This document shows positions 26,784 to 34,769 of a stretch of DNA of 64,000 nucleotides, in pieces. Each line of letters opens with the position of its first letter. Positions within the stretch are counted from its first letter, which is position 1. The notes beneath the pieces were generated by a model that searched no databases, had not been told where the DNA came from, and saw nothing but the letters and a program-made list of their open reading frames with translations. The stretch is taken from positions 744,001-808,000 of the forward strand of contig NZ_BLJU01000002.1 in assembly GCF_009932725.1 (NCBI RefSeq), in the 5' to 3' direction. The stretch comes from Pseudomonas yangonensis. GTDB taxonomy: Bacteria; Pseudomonadota; Gammaproteobacteria; Pseudomonadales; Pseudomonadaceae. The translations under genes were made by a program, and so were the position numbers.

Positions 26784-27635
26784 TCAGCGCGCCATCCGCG
26801 CTGACACGAAAATGGCGCTGACGATCAGCACGCCGCCGGCGAGCATGCGCAGTGTCGGCTGTTCGCTGAACAGCCACCACGCGAACAGGATGCCGTAGAC
26901 CGGCTCCAGGGCGAATATCACCGCCGTGGTGCGCGCCTTGAGTACCCGCAGGCTGGCAACGAACAGGCTATGGGCCAGGCCTGTGCAGAAGATGCCGAGC
27001 ATGGCCAGCCACAGCCAGTCCATCGGGCGCAGGCCGGGCAGCCATGGCCAGGCCAGGGGCAGGAAGCACAGCAGCACGGTGATGTTCTGGTACAGCGCGG
27101 CCTTTACCGGGTCGATGCCCTTTGTGCTGGCGCGATTGAGCAGCGACAGCAGGGCGAACAGAAAGCCTGACAGCACCGCCCATAGCAGCCCGACCGTGGC
27201 GCCGCTGTCCAGACTGAACTCGGGGGTGACCAGAATCAGCCCCACGCAAACCACGCCGACCATGGCGAATTCGCCGGGGCGGGTGCGCTCGCGAAACAGC
27301 AGGCCCTCCAGCAATACGGTAAAGGCCGGGAAGCTGGCAAAGCCGAGGGTGGCGATGGCCACGCCGGAGATTTTCACCGCTTCGAAGAAGCTGACCCAGT
27401 GAGCGCCCAGTAGCAGGCCTCCGAGTGCCAGCAGGGCCATCTGCCGCAGGCTTGGGCGTACCGCGTTGCGGCTGCGCCAGAGCAGGGCGGCCAGAGCCAG
27501 GGCGATGACGGCGAAGAAGGCGCGGCCGCCTGCGATCATGTTCGGCGTGGTGGCAGCGAGTTTGCCGAAGATGCCGGACAGGCCGAACAGCAGTGCACCC
27601 AGATGAATCGCCAGCAGGGCGTTGCGTTCGTTCAT
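26784..27635 (-). CDS. EamA-family drug/metabolite transporter
   Basis: 283-residue inner-membrane protein with ten predicted helices in two EamA repeats (GALLFGLSGIFGKLAA and LFALLSLLNRAS near the repeat starts). Members export amino acids or small metabolites; no specific substrate can be read from the sequence. The ATG overlaps the csaA stop by 4 bases (ATGA), so the two genes are translationally coupled. The convergent Rdx gene ends 10 bases away. Confidence 0.9.
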   Translation of the reverse strand: MNERNALLAIHLGALLFGLSGIFGKLAATTPNMIAGGRAFFAVIALALAALLWRSRNAVRPSLRQMALLALGGLLLGAHWVSFFEAVKISGVAIATLGFASFPAFTVLLEGLLFRERTRPGEFAMVGVVCVGLILVTPEFSLDSGATVGLLWAVLSGFLFALLSLLNRASTKGIDPVKAALYQNITVLLCFLPLAWPWLPGLRPMDWLWLAMLGIFCTGLAHSLFVASLRVLKARTTAVIFALEPVYGILFAWWLFSEQPTLRMLAGGVLIVSAIFVSARMAR

Positions 27636-27967
27636 GCCAGTCGCGCGCCATTGGGCAGTGGCTTGTCGAAGCCGGCCAGCACCACTCGGTTGTCGCTGTC
27701 ATAGGCGCCCGTGATCAGCACTTCGGAGCGCACGCCGGCAATGCGCTTGGGGGCGAAGTTGCACACGCACAGCACTTGGCGTCCGACCAGCTCGTCACAG
27801 GTGTAATGCGCGGTGATCTGGGCACTGGAGGTCTTGAGACCCAGTTCGCCGAGATCGACTTCCAGCACATAGGCCGGCTTCACCGCTTTTTCATTCGCAC
27901 GGGCGCTGCGAATGGTGCCGACGCGCAGCTCCACTTTTTCGAAGTCCTGCCATTCGATGGTTTGCAT
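27632..27967 (-). CDS. csaA: CsaA-like tRNA-binding protein
   Basis: 111-residue OB-fold protein of the CsaA/MetRS C-terminal type. The core FEKVELRVGTIRSA, the Gly/Pro turn and the C-terminal FAPKRIAGVRSEVLI and ...FDKPLPNGARL motifs are present. In Bacillus CsaA has chaperone/export activity; tRNA binding is shared by the fold. ATG 27967 (MQTIEWQDFEKV) is preferred over 27982. Coupled by ATGA overlap to the EamA transporter gene downstream. Confidence 0.9.
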   Translation of the reverse strand: MQTIEWQDFEKVELRVGTIRSARANEKAVKPAYVLEVDLGELGLKTSSAQITAHYTCDELVGRQVLCVCNFAPKRIAGVRSEVLITGAYDSDNRVVLAGFDKPLPNGARLA

Positions 27968-28067
27968 GAGGTACTCCTTCAATGATGCGGCGCAGTCTAG
28001 GTGTCGCAGTCGTTACCTGTCTGTCGCGGGAGTGATGAGTTTTGTCGTCAGACTCTCGCTACCAGCC

Positions 28068-28088
28068 GTAGCCCGGATGAAGTCCGGG
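28068..28088. repeat. Single REP palindrome
   Basis: GTAGCCCGGATGAAGTCCGGG between csaA and the AraC gene. Only one unit of the usual pair is recognisable. Confidence 0.75.
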
Positions 28089-28118
28089 TGCGCTTTACGG
28101 GCGGTGTCTGGAGGATGG

Positions 28119-28865
28119 CTAACGAGTGCGGCGTAGCTGCCGCGGGGTCATGCCCAGATGGCGGGAGAGGGCGGCGGTGAATGCGCTTTGCGAGCTGTAG
28201 CCTACCCGGGCCGCGATTTCGCCAACGGCCAGGTCGCTGCCAAGCAGCAGCTGCTCGGCCAGGTGCAGACGTCGCTGGCGAATGTGCTCCATGGGTGTGT
28301 GTCCGGTCGCGGCGAGGAAGCGGGCGTGGAAGCGCGCCACCGACAGACCGGCCAGGCGCGCCAGATCCGCCACCTGCAGTGGATGCGCGGCGTGCTGGTC
28401 GATGTAGCGATCCAGGGCTGCCATGGGCAGCCAGGTGATCTCTGTCTGCTGGCGCCTGCAGGCCAGGCTGCCGAGCAGCAGGGCCGCGCCCTGGCCGGCG
28501 ATGATAGGGTCATTGATCGGGCTGCTGGCCAGCCAGTTGAGCAATTGGCCTTGTGACGAATCGAGCTGCAGGGCGCTGGGTTTGTCCAGCAGGCGCTGGA
28601 TATCGCTCGCATGATGACCAAGCTGGCGTTCGATCCAGTCGTTGGCCGGCAAGTCCAGTACCAGGCATTGGCTGCCGCCCGGGCTACCGCAGGTGTGACG
28701 CGATTCGGCCGGCACCACAGCCAGATGATGACGCAGCACCCGGCTGCCCTGACCGTCCACTTCGAACTGCAGCTCGCCGGCCAGGCCGAACACCAATTGC
28801 GCATGGTCGTGGCTGTGGCAGAGCATTTCGTGGCTGTAATGGCGTAGGGACAGAACTGGAAGCAT
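28119..28865 (-). CDS. AraC-family transcriptional regulator (cupin sensor)
   Basis: 248 residues. The N-terminal cupin/arm domain has the metal-type His cluster CHSHDHAQLVFG. The C-terminal double helix-turn-helix begins near RYIDQHAAHPLQVADLARLA, with LSVARFHARF and GYSSQSAFTAALSRHLGMTP. This is the short AraC type resembling regulators next to DMT exporters. Start MLPVLSLRHYSHEM (28865, GAGGAA upstream) is preferred over the open extension to 28970. Divergent from the plcP-agt pair. Target genes unknown; the nearby EamA exporter is an untested candidate. Confidence 0.88.
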   Translation of the reverse strand: MLPVLSLRHYSHEMLCHSHDHAQLVFGLAGELQFEVDGQGSRVLRHHLAVVPAESRHTCGSPGGSQCLVLDLPANDWIERQLGHHASDIQRLLDKPSALQLDSSQGQLLNWLASSPINDPIIAGQGAALLLGSLACRRQQTEITWLPMAALDRYIDQHAAHPLQVADLARLAGLSVARFHARFLAATGHTPMEHIRQRRLHLAEQLLLGSDLAVGEIAARVGYSSQSAFTAALSRHLGMTPRQLRRTR

Positions 28866-28939
28866 GAAAATTTCCTCGGTAACGGTCGCAGTGTAATGCC
28901 TGGCCGGTGGCGATGCTGCGTCATTGAACGGTCTTTTGC

Positions 28940-28957
28940 CTGTCACAAGCCCTTCAC
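28940..28957 (+). promoter_or_regulatory. Candidate PHO box upstream of plcP-agt
   Basis: CTGTCAC-AAGC-CCTTCAC: two 7-base half-sites with the correct 4-base spacer (11-bp period) of the PhoB consensus CTGTCAT-N4-CTGTCAT. The first repeat matches 6/7 and the second 5/7, counting C or T as equal at the last base. It ends 42 bases before the ATG. A -10-like TCTAAA at 28976-28981 is near the spacing expected for a PhoB-activated promoter. Inference from sequence only. Confidence 0.6.
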
Positions 28958-28999
28958 CGCAACGCCTCAAGCTCGTCTAAACCCAGCCGGAGGCCGCCC

Positions 29000-29818
29000 A
29001 TGACCAGCGCCCAGCTCGCCAAGCCCAGCCGCAAGCAACGTGTCCGTACCCTGTGGATTTCCGACGTGCACCTCGGCACGCGCGACTGCCAGGCCGAGCA
29101 TTTGGCCGCCTTCCTCAAGCGTTACCATGCCGACCGCATCTACCTGGTGGGTGACATCATCGATGGCTGGAAGCTGCGCGGCGGCATCTACTGGCCACAG
29201 GCGCACACCAACGTCATCCGCCGTCTGCTGACCATGAGCAAGCGCGGCACCGAAGTCATCTACGTCACCGGCAACCACGACGAATTCCTGCGCCGCTACT
29301 CCAGCCTGCTGCTGGGCAATATCCAGCTGGTGGACGAGGCGGTGCACGTCACGGCCGATGGCCGCCAGTTGCTGGTGATCCATGGGGACCAGTTCGACGT
29401 GATCACCCGCTACCACCGCTGGCTGGCCTTCCTCGGCGATTCGGCCTACGAATTCACCCTGACGCTCAACCGCTGGCTCAATCACTGGCGCAGCCGCTGG
29501 GGCTACGGCTACTGGTCGCTGTCGGCCTATCTCAAGCACAAGGTCAAGACCGCGGTGAACTTCATCAGCGACTTCGAGGAAGCCATCGCCCACGAGTGCG
29601 TCAAGCGTGGCCTGCAGGGCGTGGTCTGCGGGCATATCCACCATGCCGAGATTCGTCAGGTCAGCGGTGTGGAGTACATGAACTGCGGCGATTGGGTGGA
29701 ATCCTGCACGGCGCTGATCGAGCACTGGGACGGGCAGATCGAGCTCTATCGTCTGGCCGAGGCGCAGGCGCGGCTGGCCGGTGAGGAGCGGACAGTCGCC
29801 CTCGAGACCAGTGCATGA
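29000..29818 (+). CDS. plcP: PlcP-type metallophosphoesterase (LpxH-like)
   Basis: 272-residue calcineurin-like phosphoesterase. All five metal-binding blocks are present: SDVHLG, GDIIDGW, GNHDEF, HGDQFD and GHIHHA. Such proteins are often annotated UDP-2,3-diacylglucosamine diphosphatase. When paired with a GT4 glycosyltransferase, as here, they are the PlcP phospholipase C that turns phospholipids into diacylglycerol under phosphate starvation (Sinorhizobium, marine bacteria, P. aeruginosa PA3219 as I recall). The partner start overlaps its stop (ATGA), and a PHO-box match lies upstream. The functional name is inferred from context; the LpxH-like fold is certain. Confidence 0.82.
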   Translation: MTSAQLAKPSRKQRVRTLWISDVHLGTRDCQAEHLAAFLKRYHADRIYLVGDIIDGWKLRGGIYWPQAHTNVIRRLLTMSKRGTEVIYVTGNHDEFLRRYSSLLLGNIQLVDEAVHVTADGRQLLVIHGDQFDVITRYHRWLAFLGDSAYEFTLTLNRWLNHWRSRWGYGYWSLSAYLKHKVKTAVNFISDFEEAIAHECVKRGLQGVVCGHIHHAEIRQVSGVEYMNCGDWVESCTALIEHWDGQIELYRLAEAQARLAGEERTVALETSA

Positions 29819-30855
29819 GACTACTGATCGTCTCCGACGCCTGGTCGCCCCAGGTCAATGGTGTGGTCACCAGCCTGGCTGCGTTGGTCGCCGAACTACG
29901 CGGGTTGGGGCATCAGGTCAAGCTGTTGTCACCGGCGGATTTCCGTACCGTGCCGTGCCCGACCTACCCGGAAATTCCGCTGGTATGGGATCTCTGGCGA
30001 GTGGGCAGCGCAATTCGCGACTTTCGCCCCGACAGTGTTCATTTGGCCACGGAAGGCCCGCTGGGCTGGGCAGCGCGGCACTGGTTGGTCAAGCGTGGCC
30101 TGGCCTTCACCACCGCTATTCATACGCGTTTTCCCGAATATGTCAGTACCCGCTGGCCCTGGATCGCGCCGCGCTGGGGATACGCCTATCTGCGAGCTTT
30201 CCACCGTCCCAGCCAGGCGGTACTGGTGACCACCGACCGCCTGCGCGAGGAGTTCGCGAGCTGGGATCTGCAAAGGCTGAAACTCTGGCGCAAGGGCGTC
30301 GATACACGCCTGTTTCGCCCGGACGAGGAGCGCCGCCGGCCCGTGCGACCGGTATTCCTCTATGTCGGGCGCATCGCTGCGGAAAAGAACCTGCAGGCCT
30401 TTCTCGATCTGGACTTGCCGGGGGACAAGCGCGTGGTCGGCGATGGCCCCCAGCGCGAAATGCTGCAGCAGCAGTATCCGCAGGTGCGCTTTCTCGGCTA
30501 TCGCCATGGCCAGGCATTGGCCGAGACTTACCAGGGAGCCTCGGTGCTGGTGTTTCCCTCACGTACCGATACCTACGGCCTGGTGATGCTGGAGGCGCTG
30601 GCCTGTGGCACGCCGGTGGCCGCTTTCCCGGTGCCAGGGCCGCTGGACGTGCTGCTGCAGGGGCAGAGCGGCGTGATGGCGGAGGACCTGCGCACTGCCT
30701 GTGTGGCGGCGCTGGAGCTGGATCGGAGTCGTTGCGCGGAGCTGGCTGCGGCCCAGTCCTGGCGAGCTTCGGCACTGGAGTTTCTGGCCCTGCAGCCGCT
30801 GATCGACGGCGAGCCGGCGCTGAGGCACGAGGCGTTGCCCGATACCGCGCTGTAG
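29815..30855 (+). CDS. Agt-type glycolipid glycosyltransferase (GT4)
   Basis: 346-residue GT-B glycosyltransferase, family 4. The N-terminal Rossmann opens MRLLIVSDAWSPQVNGVV, and the acceptor loop has FHRPSQAVLVTT. The C-terminal nucleotide-sugar domain has LYVGRIAAEKNL, VVGDGPQREML and the EX7E-type PSRTDTYGLVMLEALACGT. Coupled by ATGA overlap to the phosphoesterase gene. In the PlcP-Agt pathway this enzyme glycosylates the diacylglycerol made by PlcP, giving phosphorus-free membrane glycolipids. Sugar (glucose or glucuronate) cannot be told from sequence. A large palindrome follows the stop. Confidence 0.83.
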   Translation: MRLLIVSDAWSPQVNGVVTSLAALVAELRGLGHQVKLLSPADFRTVPCPTYPEIPLVWDLWRVGSAIRDFRPDSVHLATEGPLGWAARHWLVKRGLAFTTAIHTRFPEYVSTRWPWIAPRWGYAYLRAFHRPSQAVLVTTDRLREEFASWDLQRLKLWRKGVDTRLFRPDEERRRPVRPVFLYVGRIAAEKNLQAFLDLDLPGDKRVVGDGPQREMLQQQYPQVRFLGYRHGQALAETYQGASVLVFPSRTDTYGLVMLEALACGTPVAAFPVPGPLDVLLQGQSGVMAEDLRTACVAALELDRSRCAELAAAQSWRASALEFLALQPLIDGEPALRHEALPDTAL

Positions 30856-30864
30856 CCTGTTTTT

Positions 30865-30937
30865 TTCGCGGCTGAAGCCGCTCCTGCGTTAATGCAAGCG
30901 CCGACCTAGCTCATGTAGGAGCGGCTTCAGCCGCGAA
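30865..30937. repeat. REP-type palindrome (GTAGGAGCGGC class), 21-bp arms
   Basis: TTCGCGGCTGAAGCCGCTCCT (30865-30885) and AGGAGCGGCTTCAGCCGCGAA (30917-30937) are perfect 21-bp inverted arms around a 31-base loop, between convergent agt and cyaB. It may also end both transcripts. Same family as the element at 60.2 kb. Confidence 0.88.
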
Positions 30938-30957
30938 GCGCTGCCAAACGGTTTGCC

Positions 30958-32346
30958 TCAGAGAATGACCTTGTCGCGCAGCTTTTCGGCAGCCTGATTG
31001 AGCGCCTGGATCACCCGTTCCTTGTCGAAGTTCTGGATGCCGTTGGTGTCCAGATACATGGAGAAGCCCGGCAGCTCGTGCTCGACGTAGCTGGAAGTGG
31101 CGCCCAGATCACGGCGGAAATCCACCACCTGATAGATCTGAACCGGGCGGGTAAAACCCTTGACGGCGATCTGACCCTTGTCGCGGCACATGATCACGTC
31201 CTTGACCAGCGAATAGGTTTCGTGGGAGATCAGGATCTCGCCTGACTCGGCAGCGCTTTCCAGGCGGCTGGCAAGGTTCACGTCGCGACCGATGATGGTG
31301 TAGTCCATGCGCGTGTCGGCGCCGAAGTTACCCACCGTGCAATAGCCGGTATTGAGACCCATGCGGATTTCCAGCGGCTTGGTGATGCCCTGGGCGCGCC
31401 ACTGCTGGCGCAGTACCTTCATATGCTTGCGCATGGCGATGGCCATGGAAACCGCAGCGACCGCATCCTTCTTTGCACCGTTGCTGCTGGGGTCGCCGAA
31501 GAACACCATTACGCAGTCACCGATGAACTTGTCGATGGTGCCGCCATATTTCAGGCAAATCTTCGACATCTCGTTGAGGTAGGTGTTGAGCAGGTCGGTG
31601 AGCGCTTCGGCCTCCAGCTCCTCCGACAATTCGGTGAACCCCTTGATGTCGGAGAAGAACACCGTGAGCTTTTTGCGCTGGGTTTCCAGGCGCACGCTCT
31701 TCTTGCCGGTGAAGATCGACTCCCACACCTGCGGCGACAGGTACTTGGCCAGGTTGCGCGCCAGGCGTGCGGCCTTTTCCTGTTCACGCTTGATCTCGAC
31801 GCGTACCTGCGCCAGGCGCAGTCCCTGCTGGTTGACGAAGTATGCGGTGATGCAGATATACAGCGTGGCGAAGAGGATGCTGACCAAGGCCACCAGCGTC
31901 GGTGTTTCCGGATTGGGCTGCACATCCACCAGTGCTGCACACAGTGCCATGCCACTGGCGGCCACCAGCAGTGACAGGCCCAGATAGCGCAGCCCGCCGA
32001 TGACCAGGGCACTGAAACTCAGCGTTAGCAGGAACATCAGGCTAGGGACGACGGAGAAGCTCAGCAACACGCAGGAAGCGCCGGCATGCAGGGCGTCGAC
32101 GAACAGCAGCGTCAGGTCGGTCTGCTGTGGATGGTCGCGTTTGAAGCGGCGGCTGAGGTTGTGCGCGAGATGAGGATACAGAAGGGCGTACGGCACCATC
32201 CACAGAATGTCGTAGTTGAAGTGCCCCACGTAGGTGCCGGCGGCGATGCTGGCGGCCGTGGCGATATAGGCCAGCACGCGCGAATAGTATTCGCGCAACG
32301 GCGGCGTCGGCAGCCCGTTGGCGCGACTGGTGGTTGCTGGCTTCAT
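30958..32346 (-). CDS. cyaB: Class III adenylate cyclase CyaB
   Basis: 462 residues. An N-terminal MASE2-type membrane domain (about 20-200, PLREYYSRVLAYIATAAS start, five or six helices) is joined to a class III cyclase domain. Catalytic landmarks are the metal-binding Asp in FFSDIKGFTEL, IGDCVMVFFGDP and the YTIIGRDVNLASRLE block. Orthologue of P. aeruginosa CyaB, the main source of cAMP for Vfr-dependent virulence and surface-sensing control. Start MKPATTSRANG (32346) is chosen because the open frame upstream to 32469 is low-complexity Arg/Pro and CyaB proteins begin here. Confidence 0.92.
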   Translation of the reverse strand: MKPATTSRANGLPTPPLREYYSRVLAYIATAASIAAGTYVGHFNYDILWMVPYALLYPHLAHNLSRRFKRDHPQQTDLTLLFVDALHAGASCVLLSFSVVPSLMFLLTLSFSALVIGGLRYLGLSLLVAASGMALCAALVDVQPNPETPTLVALVSILFATLYICITAYFVNQQGLRLAQVRVEIKREQEKAARLARNLAKYLSPQVWESIFTGKKSVRLETQRKKLTVFFSDIKGFTELSEELEAEALTDLLNTYLNEMSKICLKYGGTIDKFIGDCVMVFFGDPSSNGAKKDAVAAVSMAIAMRKHMKVLRQQWRAQGITKPLEIRMGLNTGYCTVGNFGADTRMDYTIIGRDVNLASRLESAAESGEILISHETYSLVKDVIMCRDKGQIAVKGFTRPVQIYQVVDFRRDLGATSSYVEHELPGFSMYLDTNGIQNFDKERVIQALNQAAEKLRDKVIL

Positions 32347-32503
32347 CTGCTGGAACTGTCCCTGCTGGATTTCTGGCGCCTCTGCTGGACGCCTGGCTGG
32401 TCGGCAAGACCTGAGCCCGAGGCTCGTTGGGCGGGGATCATAACCAAGGGGTGGCGGCCAGCCAAGCATGGCCGCCGAACGGTGGCCTAACAGTGGCCAG
32501 CGG

Positions 32504-33091
32504 TCAGGCGCCAGTGCTGTCCATTGCCGCCAGGTAGATGGAATTCTTCGGCCGGGCGAAGACGCGCTGCAGCATGGGCTCGAAGAAGCTCAGCGGCAGG
32601 CTTTCGTAGTCCGGGTCGAAGGCGGCCGCGTCGTACCTGGCGCAGAAGTCGATGGTCGCCTGGTACTGCGGGTGATCCTTGAATTGCTCGCGCAGGTGGC
32701 GATCCATACCCAGGTGATGGAAGAAATAGTAACCCTGGAAAATGCCATGTTTCTCCACAATCCAATGGTTCTCGGCACTGACGAAGGGCTTGAGGATGGC
32801 CGCGGCGATGTCCGGGTGATTGTAGCTGCCGAGGGTGTCGCCGATGTCGTGCAGCAGCGCGCAGATGACGTATTCCTCGTCTCGGCCGTCGCGATGGGCT
32901 CGGGTGGCCGTTTGCAGTGAATGGGTCAGGCGGTCGACAGGAAAGCCGCCGAAGTCGCCATCGAGCAGGCGCAGGTGGTCGAGGATGCGCGCGGGTAGCT
33001 GGGCGGCATAAGCGGCGAAGTCCTGGGCGATGATGGCCCAGTCCTCGGCCTGGCCATCCTGCATATGGATGAAACGGGCTCGGTCATTCAT
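32504..33091 (-). CDS. HD-domain phosphohydrolase
   Basis: 195-residue soluble HD-superfamily protein. Metal-binding motifs are RLTHSLQTATRAHRDG, then ALLHDIGDTLG (the HD pair) and a later HxxH-like FHHLGMDRHLRE. Related proteins act on nucleotides or small phosphorylated metabolites; the substrate is not known. It lies 157 bases upstream of cyaB on the same strand, and an inverted-repeat element lies upstream of it. Confidence 0.85.
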   Translation of the reverse strand: MNDRARFIHMQDGQAEDWAIIAQDFAAYAAQLPARILDHLRLLDGDFGGFPVDRLTHSLQTATRAHRDGRDEEYVICALLHDIGDTLGSYNHPDIAAAILKPFVSAENHWIVEKHGIFQGYYFFHHLGMDRHLREQFKDHPQYQATIDFCARYDAAAFDPDYESLPLSFFEPMLQRVFARPKNSIYLAAMDSTGA

Positions 33092-33109
33092 GCTTCTTCT
33101 CGTTGTTAG

Positions 33110-33282
33110 GCTCTGTAAGAAAAGTGCCTGTGCTCGGAGATGCGGCGTTACAAACAGGCTGGAACGCCAGCCCGGTCAAATGCTCATTTACGGCACATAA
33201 ACTGCGCTTCGCTTCTGCGCCTTTGTTTTTGCGGGGCCGCCATCGTTATTGCCTGATCTTCTCGGCGATTTTTCGTACAGGT
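33110..33282. repeat. Intergenic inverted-repeat element, copy C (reverse orientation)
   Basis: Core GCGTTACAAACAGGCT...ATGCTCATTTACGGC...AAACTGCGCTTC is the reverse complement of the core at 37761-37887, with a ~16-base extra block. Outer ends CTGTAAGAAAA and TTTTTCGTACAG form imperfect terminal repeats. It fills most of the 211-bp gap between the HD gene and the DUF962 gene. Confidence 0.7.
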
Positions 33283-33302
33283 CCTGGGTGAGCAGCCGGT
33301 TC

Positions 33303-33620
33303 CTAGAAACGGATACGACCGGTGAAGGCATCCTTGAGCATCACCCAGTCACCCATCAGGCTGTACAGCGGGTATTGGAAGGTGGCGGGTCGGTTCTTCT
33401 CGAAAATAAAGTGGCCGACCCAGGCGAAGCCGTAGCCAGCCAGTGGCATGGCCAACAGCCAAAGCCATTGCTGAGTGAACAGGGCATAGGCGAGGATCGC
33501 CAGCACCAGCAGGCTGCCAGCGTAATGCAGGCGGCGGCATACCGGGTTACTGTGCTCCTGCAGGTAGTAGGGGTAGAACTCGGCGAAGCTCTGGTAGCGT
33601 TCGGTGGTTTGGGCGGTCAT
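33303..33620 (-). CDS. Mpo1-like (DUF962) membrane protein
   Basis: 105-residue protein with the DUF962/Mpo1 pattern. It has His in the N-terminal FYPYYLQEHSNPVCRRLHY and a second His in FAWVGHFIFEKNRPATF, with two or three membrane helices between. The conserved His residues are iron ligands in yeast Mpo1, a dioxygenase for alpha-oxidation of 2-hydroxy fatty acids. The bacterial role is unproven. Single gene; GGAG upstream of the ATG. Confidence 0.88.
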   Translation of the reverse strand: MTAQTTERYQSFAEFYPYYLQEHSNPVCRRLHYAGSLLVLAILAYALFTQQWLWLLAMPLAGYGFAWVGHFIFEKNRPATFQYPLYSLMGDWVMLKDAFTGRIRF

Positions 33621-33749
33621 GGCGCACCTCCTGTTATTGTCACCGTCAGTGTAAGTCGGCTGTCTCCGTGGGCCACTGACTTAAGGTGCCAGTCTAGTAT
33701 CCTTGCGCCGCCAATCATGGCCTTGCTGATTGATCATAAGAACAAGACG

Positions 33750-34760
33750 ATGAGCGAAAGAACCACCTCTTCCAACTGGGCATTGGCCATCGTGCAGGCG
33801 CTCGAGCTGGGCGGCGTCGACTGTGCCAGCCTGTTCGCCGAGCTGGGGATGGATTACGCCGCCTTGAACGATCCCGACGCGCGCTTCCCGCAGGATGGCA
33901 TGACCCGTCTGTGGCAACGCGCCGTGGCGCTGTCGGGGAACCCGGCGATTGGCCTGAACATGGCGCAGGTGGTGCGCCCGGCGTCCTTCCATGTGGTGGG
34001 CTACGCGCTGATGTCCAGCCGCAACCTGCGCGACGGTTTCACCCGTCTGGTGCGCTATCAGCGCATCATCGGCGAGGGCGCGGACCTGAATTTCCTTGCG
34101 CAACCCGGTGGTTATGCGCTGACTCTGGCCATTCATGGAGATCGCCTGCCACCGGCCCGGCAGAGCGCCGAGGCGTCACTCGCCTACTGCCTGGCGTTCT
34201 GTCGCTGGATGACCGGCAAACCCATCCGTCCGCGTGAAATTCGCCTGCAAGGTCCGGCACCTGCCGATCTGGGGCCTTATCAGCAGGTGTTCCAGGCGCC
34301 GCTGAAGTTCAACGCCGAACACTATGGACTGATCTTCGAGCGCGCCGACCTAGAGGCGCCGCTGCCCAGCGCCAATGAGGCACTGGCGCAACTGCATGAT
34401 CGCTTTGCTGGCGAATACCTGGCGCGCTTCTGCAGCAGTCGTGTCACCCATCAGGCGCGCCAGGTGCTGTGCCGCCTGCTGCCACAGGGCGAACCGCGGC
34501 GCGAAGTGGTGGCGCAGACGCTGCACCTGTCGCAACGCACGCTGCAAAGACGCTTGCAGGAAGAGGGCACCAGCTATCAGCAATTGCTCGACGATACCCG
34601 TCGTGAGTTGGCCGAGCAGTACCTCGGGCAGGTCGACCTGACCCTGCTGGAGGTTGCCTATCTGCTGGGTTTCGCTGATCCGAGCAACTTCTTCCGGGCC
34701 TTTCGCCGCTGGTTCGGCGAAACGCCGGGCGAGTACCGCAGCCGCCGAGGGCTTGCTTAG
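33750..34760 (+). CDS. AraC-family regulator (OruR/ArgR-like long type)
   Basis: 336 residues. The N-terminal ~200 form the arabinose_bd/OruR sensor domain (LELGGVDCASLFAELGMDYA; FHVVGYALMSSRNLRDG). The C-terminal AraC domain has LHLSQRTLQRRLQEEGTSYQ and LLEVAYLLGFADPSNFFRAF. The start is uncertain: ATG 33750 (MSERTTSS) or ATG 33717 (MALLIDHK). Neither has a strong ribosome site. Divergent from the DUF962 gene. Effector and targets unknown. Confidence 0.87.
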   Translation: MSERTTSSNWALAIVQALELGGVDCASLFAELGMDYAALNDPDARFPQDGMTRLWQRAVALSGNPAIGLNMAQVVRPASFHVVGYALMSSRNLRDGFTRLVRYQRIIGEGADLNFLAQPGGYALTLAIHGDRLPPARQSAEASLAYCLAFCRWMTGKPIRPREIRLQGPAPADLGPYQQVFQAPLKFNAEHYGLIFERADLEAPLPSANEALAQLHDRFAGEYLARFCSSRVTHQARQVLCRLLPQGEPRREVVAQTLHLSQRTLQRRLQEEGTSYQQLLDDTRRELAEQYLGQVDLTLLEVAYLLGFADPSNFFRAFRRWFGETPGEYRSRRGLA

Positions 34761-34769
34761 CGGGCGTGC

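Noticed and set aside
33249..33749. Long N-terminal extension of the AraC regulator at 33750
   Set aside because: The open frame runs through a repeat element and antisense to the DUF962 gene; the conserved sensor domain begins after 33750.
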